NCBI GenBank assembly: GCA_905214465.1
Contig: CAJMMD010000001.1
Span: 1 to 64,000 of the forward strand
Source: an uncultured bacterium
GTDB lineage: Bacteria > Actinomycetota > Coriobacteriia > Coriobacteriales > Coriobacteriaceae
Reading direction: 5' to 3'
DNA: 64,000 nucleotides
The notes beneath the pieces are model-generated. The model made no database searches, was not told the origin of the DNA, and was given only the letters and a program-made list of their open reading frames with translations. This document shows positions 8,900 to 18,384 of the stretch, one piece after another. Position numbers and translations under genes: made by a program. The first letter of the stretch is position 1. Every line of letters begins with the position of its first letter.

Positions 8900-9062
8900 T
8901 TACTACGCTCCGTTCTATCGATTGCATGCAGAGCAACTTAGCTGCGGCGGTCCTTAACAAGATGGGACCGCGGCGACGCACACCGCCCTGCGCTTCCGGT
9001 ACTGTCACTGCCGCTCAAGGTCCTCACCTCTCCTTCGCGTCTGCGACTGTTCACAGCATAGA
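8900..9062 (-). promoter_or_regulatory. Structured mgtA leader
   Basis: The minus-strand leader contains a stable GCGGTCC/GGACCGC hairpin (8947-8971) and, further upstream, GGAGAGGTGAGGACC, which faintly resembles the first conserved stretch of the M-box Mg2+ riboswitch (AGGTGAGG). I cannot fold the whole structure convincingly and no terminator stem with a U-run precedes the start, so a Mg2+-sensing leader is only a possibility. Confidence 0.3.
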
Positions 9063-9104
9063 AAAGCCGCAAGACCAGGCACATGGCTGGTTTCTTGCGG
9101 CTTT
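9063..9104 (-). terminator. Terminator of the winged-helix regulator gene
   Basis: AAAGCCGCAAGA pairs with TCTTGCGGCTTT, extended by CCAG/CTGG. On the minus strand the stem is followed by TTTTCTAT. It separates the ATPase-regulator pair (9166-12102) from mgtA. Confidence 0.75.
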
Positions 9105-9165
9105 CTTGCGATTCGGCAAGGATTGTTCTGCTGCTTTCTATTGGCGGGGGCAATAGGCCAAAGCG

Positions 9166-9648
9166 TCATTCCGTCATCTTGTAGCCCACGCCCCACACGG
9201 TTAGCAGGTAGCGCGGGTTGTCGGGCTCGGGCTCGATCTTCTTTCGAATCTTTCGGACAAAGGCCATGATGTTGCTGTCGTCGAGCAAATACTCGTCCCG
9301 CCACACCGCTCGATAGATTTCTTCCTTGCTAAAGACCGTGCCCCTATTGGTGGCCAAAAAGGCAAGGATGTCAAACTCCTTGGGCGTGAGCGAGGCGGGT
9401 GCACCCAAGACCTTCACGGTGCGCGAAGCCAGGTCAATCGACAGCCCGTCGATAACGATGGGCTCTGCGGCGGAACCCGGCTGCGAACCCGCGAGCATGA
9501 GTTCGACGGATGTGAGTCTGCCCGACGCGACATCGGCAAATATAGGCGCAAGCTCGTGGGCGGCGGCACTGCCGGACGAGAACAGCGCACCGCTGAGCTC
9601 GGCGGCCTCGGCGGGCGTGATCGCTATGTTGGTTCTGTTCGTTTGCAT
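9166..9648 (-). CDS. Receiver-less OmpR/PhoB-type winged-helix regulator
   Basis: A 160-residue DNA-binding protein. The C-terminal 100 residues form an OmpR/PhoB winged helix: LTPKEFDILAFLATNRGTVF, then EEIYRAVWRDEYLLDDSNIM, VRKIRKKIEP and the wing RYLLTVWGVGYKM. The first 60 residues (ITPAEAAELSGALFSSG and on) are not a receiver domain: there is no phospho-aspartate. It begins 9 bases after the stop of the second ATPase on the same strand, so it probably regulates one or both Mg2+ ATPases without a kinase. What it senses is unknown. Confidence 0.85.
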   Translation of the reverse strand: MQTNRTNIAITPAEAAELSGALFSSGSAAAHELAPIFADVASGRLTSVELMLAGSQPGSAAEPIVIDGLSIDLASRTVKVLGAPASLTPKEFDILAFLATNRGTVFSKEEIYRAVWRDEYLLDDSNIMAFVRKIRKKIEPEPDNPRYLLTVWGVGYKMTE

Positions 9649-9657
9649 AGAACCACC

Positions 9658-12102
9658 CTAGAACAAACTGCTCGCACGGGACAGGTAGACCCGCTTGATG
9701 ACCGAAACGACAACAAGGTACAGCACACTGAGCAGTGCGACGACGCCCAAATACCACGCCGGTAAAGCGGCAAGACCGATCAGTTGCACCGCCGGACCCA
9801 GTGCGAGTAAGGCAGACGCGACAAGCATGATGCCGACCATCATCGCGAGCAAACGGCGCGGGCGATCAGCCCCGCGAACGCATCGTGTTCGCAAGACCAA
9901 AAGCACCAGCGACTCGGTCCATGCGCACTCCAGCAGCCAACCTGCTTGGAACATGGCAATAAAGGCCGCCCTACCCGCGTCGTCCAACGCCATAAAAGAT
10001 GCACCGCATACGGCGGGGCACACGCCAAAGAACAAAATGGCAAAGGTGATGATGTCAAAGGCCGAGCTCGCAAAGCCAAAATGGAGCATAAAGCCACCCA
10101 GGCCCTTGCCCGACCATGCCTTGGGGCGAGCAATCTCCTCGCCGTCAACGTTATCCCACGACAACGCCAGGCAGGTCGCGTCGTAAAGCAAGTTGAGCAA
10201 AAGCAGCTGAGTAGCGGTCGCCGGCACAAAGGGCAAGAAGATGCTGGCGGCAGCCACCGAACAAATATTGCCAAAGTTAGAACTCGACGCGATGCGGATG
10301 TACTTGGAGGCGTTGGCGAACGAGGCCCTGCCCTCGCGTACGCCCTCGGCAACGACGCCCAGGTCGCGCTCGAGCAGCACGAGGTCGGCAACCTTCTTGG
10401 ACTCGGCGGCGGCAGAATCCACAACGATACCGACGTCTGCCGCCGTAAGCGCCGGCACGTCATTCACGCCGTCGCCGATATAGCCGACGGCATGGCCCGA
10501 AAGCCGGATGAGCCCTACGATACGCGCCTTTTGCGCGGGCGTGAGCTCGGCAAAGACGCGAGTCTGCCCCACCTGGATAAGCGCCTCGGACTCCTCCATG
10601 GCATCGAGCATGGCACCCGTGATGACGTTACCGGCGGGAATCCCAAGGCGTTTACAGGTAGAACGAGCGACCGACGCCGAATCACCGGTCAGCACGCGCA
10701 CCTCGACAGACAGGTCGGAAAGTGACCGAATGGCAGCGTGGGCGCTAGCCTTTGGTCGGTCGAAGAAGCCCAGAAAACCGCACAGCACCAGACCGTCCCA
10801 ACCCGCCGCCGTCGTACTGTAGGCGACAGCGAGCACTTTGATGCCATCGGCACGCATATCCTCGGCAACCTCGTAGGCGCTCTGGCGCCCTTCTTCATTC
10901 ATGGGAACGAGCTCGCCTTTAAAGCTCGCCCAGTCGCAATGTGCGCAAACGCTTTCGACCTCGCCCTTAACGATGGTCAGGCGGCTGTCGGGACGAGCAG
11001 GCAGCCCCAGACACCCAAGTGCCCCCGGTGTGGTGCCGAGCTTAACGCCCGACGCCTTGACAACGTGATCAAAGGGATCGGACGCATACAGGGTAAATGC
11101 ATGACCAAGATCTTTGGCAGCAAGGCGAAGCTCGGGTGCGGCACACGCATCGGCAATAGCCCGGTTAAGTTGATTGGCGACGGTCCCCTGATTCATACTC
11201 TCGAGATACGCCAAGTTGAGGGTCTGCTCGCTCTCGTTGCCCAGGATATCGGTGTAGTACTCAAGCACCGCGACATCTTCTGTCAGCGTTCCCGTCTTGT
11301 CCACGCACACTACGTCTATGGAGCCCAGCGACTCCATGGCATCGACGTTCTTAACGATGACTTGCTTGTTTTTGAGACGACGGGCGCTGCCCGACAGACA
11401 GACGCTCGTAACGACTGGAAGCATTTCGGGAACCAGACCAACGGCCGCTCCCAAAGCAAACAGCAGCGCTTGCGCCCAGTCGCCCAACACGACGCCACGA
11501 ATCGTAATGACAAACGGCAACACAATCAGCATGCACTTGACTAAAGCCGCGCAAATGCTCTTGGCCCCAACATTAAACTGCGTGGCAGGGCGGGCGCGCC
11601 GGCACGGCACGGCCTCATCCTTGTCGGCACATGCAAGAACGGTTGCCGAGGCCTTGCCATCAACAATAGTCGTCCCTGCGCGAACGGTCTCGCCCTCCCG
11701 CTTTGCGGTCTGGCCACTCTCGCCTGTAAGCGATGACTCGGAAACAAGAATGTGATTGCCCTGGGCAAGAATCGCATCGACCGGGCAGAGCATGCCAGCG
11801 TACAAGCGAATCACATCGCCAGGCACAAGCCGGTCGGCATTGACTTGAACCCAGCATGCGTCAACACGCTTCCAAACGGCCGCATGGCTCGCCCTCAGCA
11901 TATGGCGATTGAAGGTGCGCATAGCCTCATTTTCATAGAACAGACGCACCAAGCCGCCGACCAGCCACATTGCAAACAACACAGTAGGCGCGAACACCCC
12001 CGTCTGGCCCTGCGCCTGCGGAACGACATCGACCAAAAAAGCCAAACCGGCCAGCGCAAGCAACAGGGACGAGAACGGATTGAAAAATGATTTTTTAATC
12101 AT
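9658..12102 (-). CDS. Second MgtA-type P-type ATPase, short N-terminus
   Basis: An 814-residue P-type ATPase of the Mg2+ branch: SSLTGESGQ in the actuator domain, GLVPEMLPVV in helix 4, VCVDKTGTLTED phosphorylation site, and YIGDGVNDVPAL hinge. It starts almost directly at the first membrane helix (MIKKSFFNPFSSLLLALAGL) and so lacks the roughly 70-residue cytosolic N-terminus present in the paralogue at 6131. AGAGGCTCTG before the ATG supports this start. The catalytic residues are all present, so it is probably functional. It is co-transcribed with the winged-helix regulator downstream. Mg2+ specificity is inferred from family. Confidence 0.88.
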   Translation of the reverse strand: MIKKSFFNPFSSLLLALAGLAFLVDVVPQAQGQTGVFAPTVLFAMWLVGGLVRLFYENEAMRTFNRHMLRASHAAVWKRVDACWVQVNADRLVPGDVIRLYAGMLCPVDAILAQGNHILVSESSLTGESGQTAKREGETVRAGTTIVDGKASATVLACADKDEAVPCRRARPATQFNVGAKSICAALVKCMLIVLPFVITIRGVVLGDWAQALLFALGAAVGLVPEMLPVVTSVCLSGSARRLKNKQVIVKNVDAMESLGSIDVVCVDKTGTLTEDVAVLEYYTDILGNESEQTLNLAYLESMNQGTVANQLNRAIADACAAPELRLAAKDLGHAFTLYASDPFDHVVKASGVKLGTTPGALGCLGLPARPDSRLTIVKGEVESVCAHCDWASFKGELVPMNEEGRQSAYEVAEDMRADGIKVLAVAYSTTAAGWDGLVLCGFLGFFDRPKASAHAAIRSLSDLSVEVRVLTGDSASVARSTCKRLGIPAGNVITGAMLDAMEESEALIQVGQTRVFAELTPAQKARIVGLIRLSGHAVGYIGDGVNDVPALTAADVGIVVDSAAAESKKVADLVLLERDLGVVAEGVREGRASFANASKYIRIASSSNFGNICSVAAASIFLPFVPATATQLLLLNLLYDATCLALSWDNVDGEEIARPKAWSGKGLGGFMLHFGFASSAFDIITFAILFFGVCPAVCGASFMALDDAGRAAFIAMFQAGWLLECAWTESLVLLVLRTRCVRGADRPRRLLAMMVGIMLVASALLALGPAVQLIGLAALPAWYLGVVALLSVLYLVVVSVIKRVYLSRASSLF

Positions 12103-12317
12103 CAGAGCCTCTTTCTAGCATGGATTCGATTGTATCCGAGGCATATACCGGTATCCCCGCCCCACTCCTTGCGACTTCCTTGCTTTTGCATGCAACACAT
12201 GTGACACAGGAACGGCCCCTTTGCCTTATTCCTTGATTTCCGGTTACCGCACACAAAGAACAAACGCCTGCTAATCATTTACGCTCAGGGACATGTGTAC
12301 GCCACAGACGGAAAACG

Positions 12318-12616
12318 ATGGGGATCGAGGGCTTCGCGCAGCAGCTCACCGAACATGACAAGAAGTGCATCCAGTGATACTGCACATACCCAAAATCGCA
12401 GCAACTGTCCTCGTCATGGCGTTCGCAGTATGTCTGCTGAGGCTGCCACTCCGCATGACCAACGACATCGTATTTCGCCAAAAGGGTTTCCAACCAGCGG
12501 GAATGTATTCCGCAATCACACTCCCCGCAATCGCACTCACCATCTTTTGCTAATGCGCCCTTGCACCGCGCTTTGGGATGCAGGACAAACAGTGAAAGGA
12601 GCTGCAAGCAGGTTTA
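12318..12616 (+). pseudogene. Decayed paralogue of the membrane protein at 13826
   Basis: Reading from ATG 12318, the frame MGIEGFAQQLTEHDKKCIQ aligns with the start of the protein at 13826, and continues through TNDIVFRQKGFQPAGMYSAI (counterpart VDDIVFHHEGFQETGMMTAL) and CALAPRFGM. Three in-frame stops interrupt it, each one base from the paralogue's codon: CAG-TGA-TAC for CAG-CGA-TAC, TGC-TAA-TGC for TGC-TAC-TGC and CAG-TGA-AAG for CAG-TGG-AAG. The copy ends after about 100 codons, so the C-terminal two thirds are lost. Confidence 0.85.
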
Positions 12617-12660
12617 CACTCTAGCTGCTGCTCTCAAACGCCGTCTACATCTCGAGGTCT

Positions 12661-12828
12661 AATACTTTTCCCGAGAAGTGAACGGCTGTATTTGGGCCCC
12701 CGAAACATCGACATTTTTAGACGTTAAAACCGCAGGATTCGACTGGCAAAACCGCAGGAAATTGCACGCCAAAAGTGCCGATGCTTCGGGGGTCCGTTTT
12801 CACTCGTTCACTTCTCGGGAAAAGTATT
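12661..12828. repeat. Nested 168-base inverted-repeat element
   Basis: Outer arms 12661-12683 and 12806-12828 are perfect 23-base complements (AATACTTTTCCCGAGAAGTG followed by AAC). Inner arms 12697-12710 and 12779-12792 (CCCCCGAAACATCG type) pair with one mismatch. There is no transposase inside; an open frame across it looks incidental. It may be a non-autonomous mobile repeat or a structured RNA. Confidence 0.7.
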
Positions 12829-13234
12829 TGACATCGATTTCGCAAGGGCCCCAATATGGCAAAGGGGCAGTCTCCTGCCGCATAACGAGGCGCCCTATTG
12901 TCACTGGCAGAATCCATCCGAGGACTGTAAGGGGCACGCATTCCATAAGAGTTGAATCCAACAGCTAAAACCGATTCCACATGCATGAAAACGCGCTCGG
13001 TATCAGGCAAAAAGCAGTGATGGCAAGGAGAGACGTCCCATTGCGACGGGCGCGAAAAGCATCCTTGCCAACGCCCAGGCAGCGCATCGTATGCTCGGCA
13101 GGACCATCTGGCAAGCCGACATGGCAAACCCATCGAGCTGCCATGACACTTTAGCCGCATGACCATGCACTCATCGATGGCAGGATTCCCTATACTGAGT
13201 CACATATGACGGTATCGCGCCAAAGGAGAACGCC
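12829..13234. other. Intergenic region before the DUF3592 gene
   Basis: I see no supported gene. It carries the promoter region of the gene at 13235, whose ribosome site AAAGGAG is at about 13222-13228. Confidence 0.4.
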
Positions 13235-13762
13235 GTGACCACGTCGCAGATATCCCTGCTCGCGCTCATCTCGGTTGGAGGCATCGGCATCCTGCTTATC
13301 GGAATGAGCACGCTCATGAAAGCCGCCGCCCGCAGGAAAGCCAAGGCCTGCACCGCTATGATCATGGGAACGGTCATTGACCACCGCTTTATGGGCGAAG
13401 GCAGAATGTATCCCGTTTTGGAGTACACCGTCGACGGCACGCGGTACCACGTGAGAAAACAATTCCGCGGCGTAAAGACCAAAAGCTTGTCGGGACTCCC
13501 CGTCCGCACGCAAAGCGCGGCGTACGAAGACGCCAAGGGCTGGTTGCACGTACAGACAGGACCCATCGCACGCCTAGATACTCTCGCAGAGCAGCTTTGG
13601 CCCCTCGGCAGCCAAATGACTGTGCACTACAACCCCAGCAGCCCAGACAAGAGCTATGTCGAGCGCCCCATCGTGGGCGACTTTGCCACGCTGATGTTTA
13701 ACATCGCGGGTATCTTGCTCATCGCGCTGAGTATTTTGCTCTATGTTCTTATCCAGCGCTAG
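13235..13762 (+). CDS. DUF3592-type membrane protein
   Basis: A 175-residue protein with a membrane helix at each end (LLALISVGGIGILLIGMSTL near residue 10 and LMFNIAGILLIALSILLYVL near the C-terminus). Between them is a soluble domain with YPVLEYTVDGTRYHV and MTVHYNPSSPDKSYV, the pattern of DUF3592 proteins. The GTG start is preceded by AAAGGAGAACGCC. Function unknown. It lies 63 bases before the gene at 13826 in the same direction. Confidence 0.8.
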   Translation: MTTSQISLLALISVGGIGILLIGMSTLMKAAARRKAKACTAMIMGTVIDHRFMGEGRMYPVLEYTVDGTRYHVRKQFRGVKTKSLSGLPVRTQSAAYEDAKGWLHVQTGPIARLDTLAEQLWPLGSQMTVHYNPSSPDKSYVERPIVGDFATLMFNIAGILLIALSILLYVLIQR

Positions 13763-13825
13763 CTCAGACTGATACATCCCGCGCGCCGCGCGCCGTAATG
13801 ACCGCCACGACTCCAAGGACCAGCT

Positions 13826-14959
13826 ATGGCAACACTCTCCGAACAAGAACGTAAGCGCATCCAGCGATACTGCATTTGCCCCAAGGTTGCCGGCGCGGCG
13901 CTTGCCATGGCATTCGTGCTGCCCTTATCGATCATTCCTTTCGAAATGGTCGACGACATCGTCTTCCATCACGAAGGCTTCCAAGAGACAGGCATGATGA
14001 CCGCCTTGGTGCTCACCTCCATCGAGCTCGTTATATTCTGCTACTGCGCTCTCGCCCCGCGCTTTGGCATGCGTGGCAAGCAGTGGAAGGAAATGCAGCG
14101 CCGGCTCGCCGTCGAGCAGAGCGAGAAAGACCGCTCGGCACAAATCGCAGGCGTTGTTGGCACGCAGGCCGCCGCGCGCCTGCTCAAGAACAGCGACAAC
14201 GAGACCGCGCGCAACCTGGGCGGCGCGGCAGAAGTCGCCGCTGCCGTAGGCGCCGTTGCCACCGCGGCAGACGTGCTTACCGAGAGCTTCGCCAACGCGA
14301 AGGCTATGGCAGAGGCCTGTGGCGTGCCTGTCCCCCGTGCAAAGAAGTGGGTCATCGCGCTTGTGGCGCTGCCCCTCGCGATCGTATGCGGCGCCTATAT
14401 CCCGCAGCTGGCGCAGGGAAACATCGAGATGCAGGAGAACGCCGCGGCCGCGGCTGAGCAGATCGCCATTGCTCGCAAGGCATTAGAGCCCTCATGCGAG
14501 TACGTGTCCGCCGATGACCCCTACGAGCGATATCAAGATTACGGCTATCACGTCCGCGGTTATCTGCACGACGGCGACTCCGATACCCAAAAGACCTATA
14601 CGTACCTGGATTTTGACAACAAGGGGACACTCACGGAAGTGAGCTACGCGGCAGAGGTCGACCCCGGCGCGAGCCTCGAGGACAACCTTACCCGTATCGA
14701 GCTCGACCTTGACGAGCTTTCCTCTGCCGTCCAAACCATAGACGTCAAGACCACAAGCCCCGAGCTCCTAGCAGCGCAGAAGCTCCCCGAAGAGTTTAGG
14801 CAGGCTTTTTTGAACGGCTCGCTCTACGAGAGAATCTCTATCAGGACGAATGACGGCCCCGTCAAAGCGTATTACTCGTTTGATACGGAACCCGAGGACG
14901 AGTTTGACGAGCATACCCATCCAGCCATCCGCATCACGCTGATGAGCAAAACGAACTAG
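13826..14959 (+). CDS. Membrane-anchored protein of unknown function
   Basis: A 377-residue protein. Two helices lie in the first 80 residues (VAGAALAMAFVLPLSIIPF and TALVLTSIELVIFCYCALA), then an alanine-rich helical stretch (residues about 110-170), a third helix WVIALVALPLAIVCGAYI, and a C-terminal extracytoplasmic domain of about 180 residues that begins near SCEYVSADDPYERY. I do not recognise the family. A decayed copy lies 1.5 kb upstream at 12318, which points to local duplication. It ends just before a two-way hairpin at 14974. Confidence 0.75.
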   Translation: MATLSEQERKRIQRYCICPKVAGAALAMAFVLPLSIIPFEMVDDIVFHHEGFQETGMMTALVLTSIELVIFCYCALAPRFGMRGKQWKEMQRRLAVEQSEKDRSAQIAGVVGTQAAARLLKNSDNETARNLGGAAEVAAAVGAVATAADVLTESFANAKAMAEACGVPVPRAKKWVIALVALPLAIVCGAYIPQLAQGNIEMQENAAAAAEQIAIARKALEPSCEYVSADDPYERYQDYGYHVRGYLHDGDSDTQKTYTYLDFDNKGTLTEVSYAAEVDPGASLEDNLTRIELDLDELSSAVQTIDVKTTSPELLAAQKLPEEFRQAFLNGSLYERISIRTNDGPVKAYYSFDTEPEDEFDEHTHPAIRITLMSKTN

Positions 14960-14973
14960 GTGCAGGGAGATGA

Positions 14974-15004
14974 ATGTGATAAAGGGGCTGTCCCTTTGTC
15001 ACAT
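14974..15004. repeat. ATGTGACAAAGGGAC-type hairpin, copy 2
   Basis: Near-perfect copy of the hairpin at 1941 (two substitutions in the left arm). It sits between convergent genes and its last base is the first base of the ABC transporter stop codon, so it probably terminates both. Confidence 0.8.
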
Positions 15005-18000
15005 CATTCGGAGCGCAGGGCTTCCACGGGGTCTTTCTTGGATGCGCTGCGGGCCGGCAGCAGGCCAGCGACAACCGTCAGCAACACCGAAATCGCGATG
15101 AGCACCAGCGCATCCTGCACGGGCAGGCTCATCAGATTGGGGACCTGTTTGACCGCAAGCGCCCAGGCATTGACCGGAAAACTCACGAGCACCACGACGA
15201 CGATGGCGAAGACGCCAGCAATGAGGCCTTCGATGAAAGTCTCGGCGTTGAACACGTTGGCCACATTGCGCTTCGACGCGCCGATCGCGCGCAGGATGCC
15301 AATCTCCTTTTTACGTTCCAGCACGCTGATGTAGGTGATGATGCCGATCATGATGGAGCTGACGACCAAGCTGATGCTCACAAATGCGATGAGCACCAAG
15401 CTGATGGTGTTCACGATGTCGGTTACCGAACCCATGATAATGCCCATGTAGTCGGTGTACGAGATTGCCTGCTCGTCGTGGCCGGCGGCTTTGACCTGCT
15501 TGTTATACGCATCGATGTGATCGAGTACGCGCTCCTTGGCCTCAAAGTCGCGCGGGAAAATCTTAACCGAGATGGGATCTGCCTCATCCGCATAGCCCAA
15601 CGTGGTCAGATTGTTGTCGTAGGTGAGCTGCGACGCCTTGGCATAGCTCATCATGAGCGAACTCAGGTCCTCAGCGTCCATGTTAAAGTGGATAGCGCGA
15701 GCAAAGGCGTTCGCATCCACGCGCATGGCGCTCGCCAGGTTGGCAAAACTCGAAGACATCTGCGTCGCCATCTGGTCCATAAGCCCTGCCGCGCCCGCCT
15801 TGAGCTGAGCTGATACCGTCGTGGCAATCTGCTCGCTGACCGCCTTCATCACCTGATCCATAGACTGCTGCAAATACGGAGCCAGCTGCTTTTGCACATA
15901 GTCGCCCATCACCTGCTGCAGACGCTCGGCCAGGGCATCGCCGCCGAGCGCCCTGAGCTGAGCCAGGTATTGCTGGGCTGCGACATCATTCTCAAGATAC
16001 GACGAGAACGCGGCGGCGAGCTTCGACGCGTCCTTAAGATCTTCGGGCGACAGCGCCTTAAACTGATCAGACTGCAAAAAGCCCTCAAACAGTTGGTTGA
16101 CAAGCGTTCCCACCTGCTGCATTTGCTCGGGCGTGAGCTCCAGACCGTCAAAGATGCCCGAGAAATCTGGGGCCGGTGCTTTTGCCATGATGCTGCTGAA
16201 GTCGATGTCCTTGCCAACGCCCGAAAGGTCAATATCCAGGCCCGACAAATCGATGCCCGAAAGATCCATGCCACCGGCAGCACCCGAGAGTGCAGATGCA
16301 TCGAACGAGAACGCGCTCTTCAACGCCGCCTCGTCCACACTGAACATGCTGCCCAGATCCACGCCCTGCTTGGCCTCGCCCTGCAGTTCATCGAAAGATT
16401 TGCCCGTAAAGACATCCGTCTCGTGGTGGACAAGCTGCTCCTGCACGATCTGCGAATCGGCGGCGCGCTTCATAAGCTGGCAAGTCAGCGCATGCGTATA
16501 GGCAATGCCCGGAGTCAATGCGCTCGCGTTGGCCGTCTCGTTGGGTCGCACCACGCCCACAATGCGCACGTCAATACCGTCGGCAACCTTGGCCGCCATA
16601 AAGTCGGCATCGCCAGACATGTCAGTCCACATGCCGGTCTCTTCGTTTTTGCGATAGGCATCGGACGGCGACAGCACCTTAAACGTCGTGGACAGCGCAT
16701 CGTCGTAGGTAAAGTCGGTGCCGGCCTTGGGCGTCTCGACCTTGCCGTCGGCCGTCATGGCACTGTTAACCAGGTCGTTGAGCTCATCGATATCCAGCGC
16801 ACCGATGCTGTAGAGCGTGTAGTCACCCACCGTGCCGCGGCTCGAAAGCACCATCACGGCCTCGTTGGCAGACGTAGGCCAATGGCCGGCAACGACATCG
16901 TACTGGCTGTCGAGCAGGCTCTGGTCGTCAATCATCTCGTTAAAGACCGAGGTTCCCATGGAATCCATGCTCACCGTTGCCGCCGAACTCGCGCCGCCGC
17001 TCATGGCCTCGGTCATAGCGTTGGGCACCAGCCGGACAGGCTTCTCATCGCCCTTGCCCGCACGATAGACAACCGGCGTCACGCCGTAGCCGTACTGGAT
17101 AGCGTTGACCTCTTTATTGATACCGTCGCCGTCGTCGTCAAGCCATGCCTTAAAGCTTGTCATATCGTTAGATTTAACACTTGCGAACATGTCCTTTACG
17201 GCTGTGACCACAGGGATCTTGTCGGTTCCCTTAGCTTTGCCACCGGTAGCGTCATCGGACGAGCCCTCGCCCTTGGACGCCTCCTCATCGGTAGCCCCAT
17301 GGCCGCCCATCATGGACGACAGGTCGTAGTCTTGTTTGGAAATCGTCAGCGGGTAGCTCGAGAGCGTGTCCTCCTCGACCTTTTTGATGTAGTCGTTTAC
17401 GCCGTTGGACAGCGCCAGGATCGCCGCAATGCCGATAATGCCAATCGAGCCCGCAAAGGCCGTCATGGCCGTGCGACCCTTCTTGGTCATGAGGTTTCGG
17501 GCAGAAAGCCCCAGCGCCGTCACAAAGCTCATCGAGGTTTTGCGCGTGGGCTTGGCCTCGCGACGCGCGGCCTCGGCAGCATCAAAGGGATCTGAATCGT
17601 CGGTGATCTTGCCGTCCGCCAGGGTGACGATGCGCGTGGCGTACTTGTACGCCAGCTCGGGATTGTGCGTGACCATGATGACCAGACGGTCGCGCGCAAC
17701 GTCCTTGAGCAAATCCATGACCTGCACGGATGTCGTTGAGTCCAAGGCGCCGGTCGGCTCGTCAGCCAGCACAATCTCGGGATCGTTGATCAGGGCGCGG
17801 GCAATAGCCACGCGCTGCATCTGGCCGCCCGATAGCTGGCTCGGGCGCTTGTTAACGTGCTCGCCCAGACCGACTGCCTCAAGCGCCTTGCGTGCACGCT
17901 GGCGGCGCTCGGCATGCCCCACGCCCGTGAGCGTAAGCGCCAATTCCACGTTTTCCAAAATGGTCTGATGCGGAATGAGGTTGTAGCTCTGAAACACAAA

Positions 18001-18258
18001 GCCAATGCGATTGTTTCTGTAGGCATCCCAATCGCGGTCGCTGAAGTCCTTGGTCGAGATGCCATCGATCAACAGGTCGCCGGAATCGAAATGGTCGAGT
18101 CCACCAATGACGTTGAGCATCGTAGTTTTACCCGAACCCGAGGGACCCAGGATGGCTACAAACTCGTTATCGCGAAAAGACAGGCTTACGCTGTCGAGCG
18201 CTACCTGCGTAAACGACTGCGTAACGTACCTTTTGCAAATATCTCTGAGATCCAGCAT
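15004..18258 (-). CDS. MacB/FtsX-type ABC transporter, ATPase fused to permease
   Basis: A 1084-residue fusion. Residues 1-230 form the ATPase: Walker A GPSGSGKTT (38-46), signature LSGGQMQR, Walker B VLADEPTGALD and switch VTHNPEL. A first helix follows around residue 265 (SIGIIGIAAILALSNGVN), then an extracytoplasmic domain of about 600 residues with helical repeats, and three C-terminal helices typical of FtsX-like permeases ending LLPARSASKKDPVEALRSE. The ATG at 18258 is chosen over TTG 18267 because AGAGG is spaced correctly for it. No separate membrane-fusion partner adjoins. Export of a peptide, lipid or antibiotic is likely; the substrate is unknown. Confidence 0.92.
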   Translation of the reverse strand: MLDLRDICKRYVTQSFTQVALDSVSLSFRDNEFVAILGPSGSGKTTMLNVIGGLDHFDSGDLLIDGISTKDFSDRDWDAYRNNRIGFVFQSYNLIPHQTILENVELALTLTGVGHAERRQRARKALEAVGLGEHVNKRPSQLSGGQMQRVAIARALINDPEIVLADEPTGALDSTTSVQVMDLLKDVARDRLVIMVTHNPELAYKYATRIVTLADGKITDDSDPFDAAEAARREAKPTRKTSMSFVTALGLSARNLMTKKGRTAMTAFAGSIGIIGIAAILALSNGVNDYIKKVEEDTLSSYPLTISKQDYDLSSMMGGHGATDEEASKGEGSSDDATGGKAKGTDKIPVVTAVKDMFASVKSNDMTSFKAWLDDDGDGINKEVNAIQYGYGVTPVVYRAGKGDEKPVRLVPNAMTEAMSGGASSAATVSMDSMGTSVFNEMIDDQSLLDSQYDVVAGHWPTSANEAVMVLSSRGTVGDYTLYSIGALDIDELNDLVNSAMTADGKVETPKAGTDFTYDDALSTTFKVLSPSDAYRKNEETGMWTDMSGDADFMAAKVADGIDVRIVGVVRPNETANASALTPGIAYTHALTCQLMKRAADSQIVQEQLVHHETDVFTGKSFDELQGEAKQGVDLGSMFSVDEAALKSAFSFDASALSGAAGGMDLSGIDLSGLDIDLSGVGKDIDFSSIMAKAPAPDFSGIFDGLELTPEQMQQVGTLVNQLFEGFLQSDQFKALSPEDLKDASKLAAAFSSYLENDVAAQQYLAQLRALGGDALAERLQQVMGDYVQKQLAPYLQQSMDQVMKAVSEQIATTVSAQLKAGAAGLMDQMATQMSSSFANLASAMRVDANAFARAIHFNMDAEDLSSLMMSYAKASQLTYDNNLTTLGYADEADPISVKIFPRDFEAKERVLDHIDAYNKQVKAAGHDEQAISYTDYMGIIMGSVTDIVNTISLVLIAFVSISLVVSSIMIGIITYISVLERKKEIGILRAIGASKRNVANVFNAETFIEGLIAGVFAIVVVVLVSFPVNAWALAVKQVPNLMSLPVQDALVLIAISVLLTVVAGLLPARSASKKDPVEALRSE

Positions 18259-18384
18259 GGACGGCAACCTCTCTCGCGCGGGCGCGCTCGCCCGCTCCCC
18301 CGCCGTTCACGTTCGGCGCGCTTGTCCTACTCTATCCTCATTTTTGGCCGATACCAGGGAGGAATGTAACGAACCGCGCCAAAA

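Noticed and set aside
12678..12968. Plus-strand 96-codon frame over the nested inverted repeat
   Set aside because: It is built from the repeat arms, so its peptide follows from the DNA structure; no ribosome site.
15892..17595. Long plus-strand frame opposite the ABC transporter
   Set aside because: Antisense to a well-supported gene and without any recognisable motif.
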